DNA from: Rhinopithecus roxellana
Lineage: Eukaryota > Chordata > Mammalia > Primates > Cercopithecidae
Assembly (NCBI RefSeq): GCF_007565055.1
Contig: NC_044549.1
Span: 67,856,882-67,920,881, forward strand
Reading direction: 5' to 3'
Length of the DNA stretch: 64,000 bases
Each line of letters begins with the position of its first letter. The stretch's first letter is position 1. The translations under genes and the position numbers were made by a program. Positions 57,867 to 64,000 of the stretch are shown piece by piece. The notes beneath the pieces were generated by a model, which ran no database searches, was not told the DNA's origin, and saw nothing but the letters and a program-made list of their open reading frames with translations.

Positions 57867-58377
57867 ATTACCCACCTTCTGATGCCTACTTCTGTCAATT
57901 CATCAAACTCATTCTCCATCTGGTTTTGTTCCCTTGCTGGCAAGGAGTTGTGATCCTTTGCAGGAAAAGAGGCATTCTTGTTTTTGGAATGTTCAGCCTT
58001 TTTGCACTGGTTTCTCCCCATCTTCACGGATTTATCTACCTTTGGTCTTTGATGTTGGTGACCTTCAGATGGGTTTTCTGAATGGACATCCTTTCTGTTG
58101 ATGTTGTTCCTTTCTGTTTGTTAGTTTTCCTTCTAACAGGCCCCTGTACTGCAGGTCTGCTGGAGTTTGCTGGAGGTCCACTCCAGACCCTGATTGCCTG
58201 GGTATCACCAGCAGAGGCTGCAGAACAGTAAAGACTGCTGCCTATTCCTTCCTCTGGAAGCTTTGTCCCGGAGGGACACCTGCCAGATGCCAGCCAGAGC
58301 TCTCCTGTATGAGCTGTCTGTTGTTCCCTGCTGGGAGGCATCTCCCAGTCAGGAGACGTGCGGGGGGGGGGGGGGGG

Positions 58378-58413
<36 letters not shown>

Positions 58414-59410
58414 GGGGGGGTGGGAGGGGGCGGCTCAGGGATACACTTGACGAGGGAATCTGACCCTTAGCAGAGCTCAAACACCGTGCTGGGAGATCCG
58501 CTGCTTTTTTCAGAGCCAGCAGGCAGGGATGTTTAAGTCAGCTGAAGCTGTGCCCACAGCCGCCCCTTCCCCAAGGTGCTCTATCTCAGGGAGATGGGAG
58601 TTTTATCTATAAGCCCTGACTGGGACTGCTGCCTTTTTTTCAGAGACGTCCTGCCCAGAGAGGAGGAATCTAGAGAGGCAGTCTGGCTACAGCAGCTTTG
58701 CTGAGCTGCAGAGGGCTCCAGCCACTTGGAACTTCCCCAAGGCTTTATTTACACTATAAGGCGAAAACCACCTACTCAGGCCCCAGTAATGGTGGACACA
58801 CCTCCCCTCACCAAGCTCAAGTATCCCAGGTCAGCTTCAGACTGCTGTGCTGGCAGTGAGAATTTCAGGTCAGTGGATCTTAGCTTGCTGTACTCCATGG
58901 GGGTGGGATCTACTGAGCTAGGCCACTTGGCTCCCTGGCTTCAGCCCCTCTTTCCAGGGGAATGGACAGTTCTGACTCACTGGTGTTCCAGGCACCACTG
59001 GGTTATGAAAAAACTCCTGCAGTGAGCTCAGTGTCTACCCAAATGGCCACCCAGTTTTGTGCTTGAAACCCAGGGCCCTGGTGGCATAGGAACCCGAGGA
59101 AATCTCCTGGTCTGTGAGTTGGGAAGACCTTGGGAAAAGCATAATATCTGGACCAGAGTGCACCCTTCCTCACGGCACAGTCCCTCACAGCTTCCCTTGG
59201 CTAGGGGAGAGAGTTCCCTGACTTGCTGCTTCCCAGGTTAGGCGAAGCCCCACCCTGCTTCAGAATGCCCTCTGTGGGCTGCACCCACCATCTAACCAGT
59301 CTCAGTGAGATGAGCTGGGTACCTCAGTTGGAAATGCAGAAGTCATCTGCCTTCTGCATTGATCTCCCTGGGAGCTGCAGACCATAGCTGTTCCTATTCA
59401 GCTATCTTGT
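57867..59410 (-). mobile_element. Inverted 5'UTR and ORF1 start of the nested L1
   Basis: Reading the minus strand from 59410 leftwards gives the L1 5'UTR (starting 'caagatagctgaatagga') and then ORF1 from an ATG at 58027 ('MKMGRNQCKKAEHSKNKNA') to 57867, about 53 codons. Promoter-bearing 5'UTR sequence is thus turned around relative to ORF2. The G-run at 58362-58432 lies in it. Confidence 0.85.
58362..58432. repeat. G-run of about 71 bp
   Basis: Nearly uninterrupted G on the + strand (single C at 58378 and T at 58413 and 58421). It sits where the antisense L1 5'UTR normally has a short C-rich/G-rich patch, so it looks like a homopolymer expansion. It can form G-quadruplexes; an assembly or sequencing artefact is also possible. 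Confidence 0.9.
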
Positions 59411-60236
59411 AAGGAATTTAAGAAACTTGAAAAAAATGGTTAGATGAATTGCTAACTAGAATAACCAGTTTATAAAAGAACATAAATGACCTGATGGAGC
59501 TGAAAAACACAGCATGAGAACTTTGTGAAGTATACACAAGTATCAATAGCCAAATCAATCAAGTGGAAGAAAGGATATCAGAGACTGAAGATCCACATAA
59601 TGAAATAAAGCATGAAGACAAGATTAGAGAAAAAAGAATGAAAAGGAAGAAAAAAGCCTCTAAGAAATATAGGACTATGTGAAAAGACCAAACCTACATA
59701 TGGTTGGTGTACCTGAAAGTGATGGGGAGAACGGAACCAAGTTAGAAAACAGTGTTCAGGATATTATCCAGGAGAACTTCCCCAACCTAGCAAGACAGGC
59801 CAACATTCAAATTCAGGAAATACAGAGAATACCACAAAGATACTCCTTGAGAAGAGCAATCCCAAGACACATAGTTGTCAGATTCACCAAGGTTTAAATG
59901 AAAGAAAAAATGTTAAGGGCAGCCAGAGAGAAAGGTCATTTTATTCACAAAGGAAAGCATATCAGACGAACAGCAGATCTCTGCAGAAACCCTACACAAG
60001 CCAGAAGACAGTGAGGGCCAATATTCAACATTCATAAAGAAAAGCATTTTCCACCTAGAATTTCATATCCAGTCAAACCAAGTTTCATAAGTGAAGGAGA
60101 AATAAAATGCTTTCTAGACAAGCAAATGCTGAGAGATTCTGTCACCACCAGACCTGCCTTACAAGAGCTCCTGAAGGAAGCACTAAACATGGAAAGGAAC
60201 AGCCAGTACCAGCCACTACAAAAACATACAAAATTG
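59411..60236 (+). pseudogene. L1 ORF1 remainder (nested element)
   Basis: Sense ORF1 resumes at 'aaggaatttaagaaacttga' and continues to about 60236. The longest clean piece, 59679-59897 (72 codons, 'RPNLHMVGVPESDGENGTK'), is the RRM part. Stops and the missing N-terminus make it dead. Confidence 0.85.
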
Positions 60237-60302
60237 TAAAGACCATCAACACTATGAAGAAACTGCATCAACTAATGGGCAAAATAACCAGCTAGCATCA
60301 TA

Positions 60303-63300
60303 ATGACAGGATCAAATTCATACATAACAATATTAACCTTAAATGTAAATGGGCTAAATGACACAGACAGGCAAATTGGATATAGTCAAGACTCATCAGT
60401 GTGCTGTATTCAGGAAACCCATCTCACATGCAAAGACATACATAGGCTCAAAATAAAGGGATGGAGGAATATTTACCAAGCAAATGGAAAGCCCAAAAAA
60501 GCAGAATTTGCAATCCTAGTCTCTGATAAAACAGACTTTAAATCAACGAAGTTCAAAAGAGACAAAGAAGGGCATTATACAATGGTAAAGGAATCAATGC
60601 AACAAGAAGAGCTAATTATCCTAAATGTATCTGTTCCCAATACAGGAGCACCCAGATTCATAAAACAAGTTCTTAGAGACCTACAAAGAGACTTAGATCC
60701 CACACAGTAATAGTGGGAGACTTTACCACCCCATTGTCAATATTAGATCAATGAGACATAAAATTAACAAGGATATTCAGGACTTGAACTAGCTCTGGAC
60801 CAAGTGGACCTATTATACATCTACAGAACTCTCAACTCCAAATCAACAGAATATATATTCTTCTCAACACCACATCACATTAAAACTGACCACATAATAG
60901 GAGGTAAAACACTCCTCAACCAATGCAAAACAATGAAAATCATAACAGTTTCTCAGACCACAGTGCAATCAAATTAGAACTCAGGATTAAGAAACTCACT
61001 CAAAACTGCGTAACTACATGGAAACCGAACAACCTGCTCCTGAATGACTACTGGGTAAATAACGAAAGTAGAGCTTAAATAAAGATGTTCTTTGAAACCA
61101 CTGAGACCAAAGACACACCATACTAGAATCTCTGGGACACATCTAAAGCAGTGTGTAGAGGGAAATTTATACCATTAAATGCCCACAAGAGAGAGCAGGA
61201 AAGATAAAACTGACACACTAACATCAAAATTAAATGAACTAGACAAGCAAGAACAAACAAATTCAAAAGCTAGCAGAAGACAAATAATTAAGATCAGAGC
61301 AGAACTGAAGGAGATAGAGATACGAAAAACACTTCAAAAAAAAAAAAAAAAAAAAAAAAAGAATCCAGGAGCTGGTTTTTTTAAAAAGATTAACAAAATA
61401 GATAGACCTCTAGCCAGACTAATAAAGATGAAAAGAGACAAGAATCAAATAGATGCAATAAAAAATGATAAAAGGTATATCACCACTGATCCCACAGAAA
61501 TACAAACTAATATCAGAGAATAGTATAAACACCTCTATGCAAACTAGAAAATCTAGAATAAATGGATAAATTCCTAAACACATACAACCTCCCAAGTCTA
61601 AAATCCCTAATAGATGAACAACAATTTCTGAAATTGAGGCAGTAATTAATAGCCTACCAACCAAAAAAAGCCCAGGACCAGATGGATTCACAGCCAAATA
61701 CTACTAGAGGTACAAAGAAGAGCTGGTACCATTTCCTTCTAAAACTATTCCAAACAACAGAAAAAAGGGACTCTTCTCTAACTCATTTTATGAGGCCAGC
61801 ATCATCCTGATCCTGACACCAAAACCTGCCAGAGATACAACAAAAAAAGAAAATTTCAGGCCAACATCCCTGACGAACATCAATGCAAAAATCCTCAATA
61901 AAATATAGGCAAACCAAATCCAGCAGCACATCAAAAAGTTTATCCACCACGATCAAGTCTGCTAGATCTCTGGGATGGAAGGCTGCTTCAACAAACATAA
62001 ATCGATAAATGTAATTCATCACATAAACAGAACCAATGACAAAAACCACATGATTATCTCAATAGATGCAGAAAAGACCTTTGACAAAATTCAGCACCCC
62101 TTCGTGCTAAAAACTCTCAATAAACTTGGTATTGATAGAATGTTTCTCAAAATAATAAGAGCTATTTATGACAAACCAACAGATGCTATCATACTGAATG
62201 GGCAAAAACTGGAAGCATTCCCTTTGAAAATTGGCACAAGACAAGGTTGTCCTCTATAACCACTCCAATTTAAAATAGTATTGGAAGTTCTGGCCAGGAC
62301 AATCAGGCAAGAGAAAGAAATGAATTGTATTCAAATAGCAAGAGAAGAAGTAAAATTGTCTGTTTGCAGATGACATGATTGTATATTTAGAAAACCCCAT
62401 CGTCTCAGCCCAAAATCTCCTTAAGTTGATAAGCAACTTCAGCAAAGTCTCAGGATACAAAATCAATGTGCAAAAATCACAAGCATTCTTATACACCAAT
62501 AATAGAAAAACAGAGAGCCAAATCATGAGTGAACTCCCATTCACAATTGCTACTAATAGAATAAAATATCTAGGACTACAAGTTATTAGGGATATGAAGG
62601 ACCTCTTAAAGCAGAACTACAAACCACCAAGGAAATGAGAGGATATGAACAAATGGAAAAGCATTCTATGCTAATGGGTAGGAAGAATCAATATTGTGAA
62701 AATGACCATACTGCCAAAAGTAATTTATAGTTCCAATGCTATCTCCATCAAGCTACCATTGACTTTCTTCACAGAATTTGAAAAAACTACTTTAAATTTC
62801 ATATGGAACCAAAAAGAGTCTGCATAACCAACAAAACCCTAAGCAAAAAGAACAAAGCTGGAGGCATTGCGCTACCTCACTTCAAACTATACTACAAGGC
62901 TACAGTAACCAAAACATGATACCGGTACCAAAACAGATATATAGACCAATGGAACAGAACAGAGGCCTCAGAAATAACACTACACATCTACAATCATCTG
63001 ATCTTTGACAAAACTGATAAAAACAAGCAATGGGGGAAGGACTCCCTATTTAACAAATGGTACTTGGAAAACTGGCTAGCCATATGCAGACAACTGAAAC
63101 TGGACCCCTTTCTTATACCTTATACAAAAATTGACTCAAGATGGATTAAGCATTTAAAAGTAAGACCTAAAGCCATAAAAACCCTAGAAGAAAATCTGGG
63201 CCATACCATTCAGGACATAGGTATGGCAAAAAAACTTCATGACTAAAACACCAAAAGCAATGGCAAGAAAAGCCAACATTGACAAATAAGATCCAATTAA

Positions 63301-64000
63301 ACTAAAGAGCTTTTGCACAGCAAAAGAAACTATCAGAGTAAACAGGCAACCTACAGAATGGGAGAAAATTTTTGCAATCTATCCATCTGACAAAGGGCTA
63401 ATATCTACAAGGAAGACAAATTTACAAGAAAAAAACAACCCCATCACAAAGTGGGCAAAGGATATAAAGAGACACTTCTCAAATGAAAACATTTATGCAG
63501 CCAATAAACATGAAAAAAAGCTCATCATCACTGGTCATTAGAGAAATGCAAATCAAAACCACAATGAGATACCATCTCACACCAGTTAAAAAGGTGATCA
63601 CCAAAAAGTCAGGAATCAGCAGATGCGGGGGAGAATGTGGGGAAATAGCAACACGTTTATACTGTTGGTGGGAGTATAAATTAGCTCAACCTTTGTGGAA
63701 AACAGTGTAGCGATTCCTCAAGGATCTAGAACCAGAAATACCATTTGACCCAGCAATCCCATTACTGGGTATATATCCAAAGTATTATAAATTATTTTAC
63801 TATCATGACACATGCACTGGCATGTTTATTGTGGCACTGTTCACAATAGCAAAGACTTGGAACCAACCCATCTGCCTATCGACGATAAACTGGATAAAGA
63901 AAATGTACCACATATACACCATGGAATACTATGCAGACATAAAAAAGGATGAGTTAATGTCCTTTGCAGGGACATGGATGAAGCTGGAAACCATCATTCT
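60303..64000 (+). pseudogene. L1 ORF2 pseudogene (nested element), runs off the window
   Basis: It starts at ATG 60303 ('MTGSNSYITILTLNVNGLND'). The first 135 codons include the endonuclease 'CCIQETHLTCKDIH'. RT segments are at 61975-62259 (94 codons, with 'MIISIDAEKTFDKIQHPF') and 62254-62638, where the FADD box is kept in 'tttgcagatgacatgattgt' (62363-62382) but lies just after a frameshift. C-terminal pieces are 63064-63246 and 63483-63710. An A25 run (61336-61360) adds a frameshift. About 3.7 kb of the normal 3.83 kb is present. Confidence 0.9.
61336..61360. repeat. A25 run in nested L1 ORF2
   Basis: An expanded A run in ORF2 similar to the one at 57803-57827, but in a different part of the gene ('aaaacacttc' before, 'gaatccagga' after). 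Confidence 0.9.

Larger units (their letters stand above)
57867..64000 (+). mobile_element. Near full-length L1 with inverted 5' end (twin priming)
   Basis: 57867-59410 is antisense L1 from ORF1 back to within about 10 bp of the L1 5' end. 59411-64000 is sense L1 from ORF1 through ORF2, running off the window just before the expected ORF2 stop. Compared with the outer element, about 42 nt of ORF1 (equivalent to 56672-56713) are missing between the two parts. An inverted 5' segment plus a small breakpoint deletion is what twin priming produces. The 3' end and target duplication lie outside the window. Confidence 0.85.

Noticed and set aside
1..64000. Operons, restriction, toxin-antitoxin or other prokaryotic systems
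   Set aside because: The sequence is primate nuclear DNA with Alu and L1 throughout; no bacterial-type genes or ribosome-binding sites were seen.

Overview
The window reads as nuclear DNA of a catarrhine primate. It is AT-rich, with Alu SINEs, primate-type and older L1 LINEs, L2, MIR, MaLR/ERVL LTRs and endogenous retroviruses, and I find no host protein-coding gene. One AluY-type copy with an exact 17-bp target duplication (25008-25278) carries base changes I associate with Old World monkey AluY lineages rather than human AluY. My best guess is therefore a cercopithecid such as a macaque or baboon, with a human or other ape source less likely. Every long open frame lies in a decayed mobile element or a purine-rich simple repeat.

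Layout: 1-6540 is mostly one or more old L1M elements on the + strand, broken up by Alus and by an antisense fossil of a hAT-type (ZBED5/FAM200-like) transposase gene. 6545-8445 holds two Alus, a 20-bp tandem duplication and an LTR scrap. 8786-10400 is antisense L1M. 11195-14890 holds MER5A, an MST-type LTR, an L2 split by both an MLT2-type LTR and an Alu, and a solo LTR. 15152-19680 is an L1 cut by a class I (gammaretrovirus-like) provirus that kept its 5' LTR, tRNA-Pro-like primer site, the end of pol and part of env, but lost gag and its 3' half. 19925-25430 holds MIR, L2, Alus and an Alu-seeded polypurine tract. 25.3-40.1 kb has no Alu and only small old repeats, apart from a 720-bp purine tract that starts with 17 perfect GGAA units. 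40165-46340 is a near full-length antisense L1. 47979-54640 is a HERV-L-type (ERVL) provirus with gag, protease, RT, RNase H, integrase and dUTPase remnants and a rearranged 3' end. 55862-64000 is a 5'-truncated + strand L1 with a second L1 inside it; the 5' 1.5 kb of that second L1 is inverted (a twin-priming structure).

Nothing suggests a cooperating gene system. The interest is structural: nested insertions, the near-complete inverted-5' L1, the rearranged ERVL end with a 76-bp direct repeat, the GGAA microsatellite, a 71-bp G-run and a long Alu-free interval. Repeat names come from recognising sequence patterns by eye. No alignment or database search was run, so subfamily names and edges are approximate.
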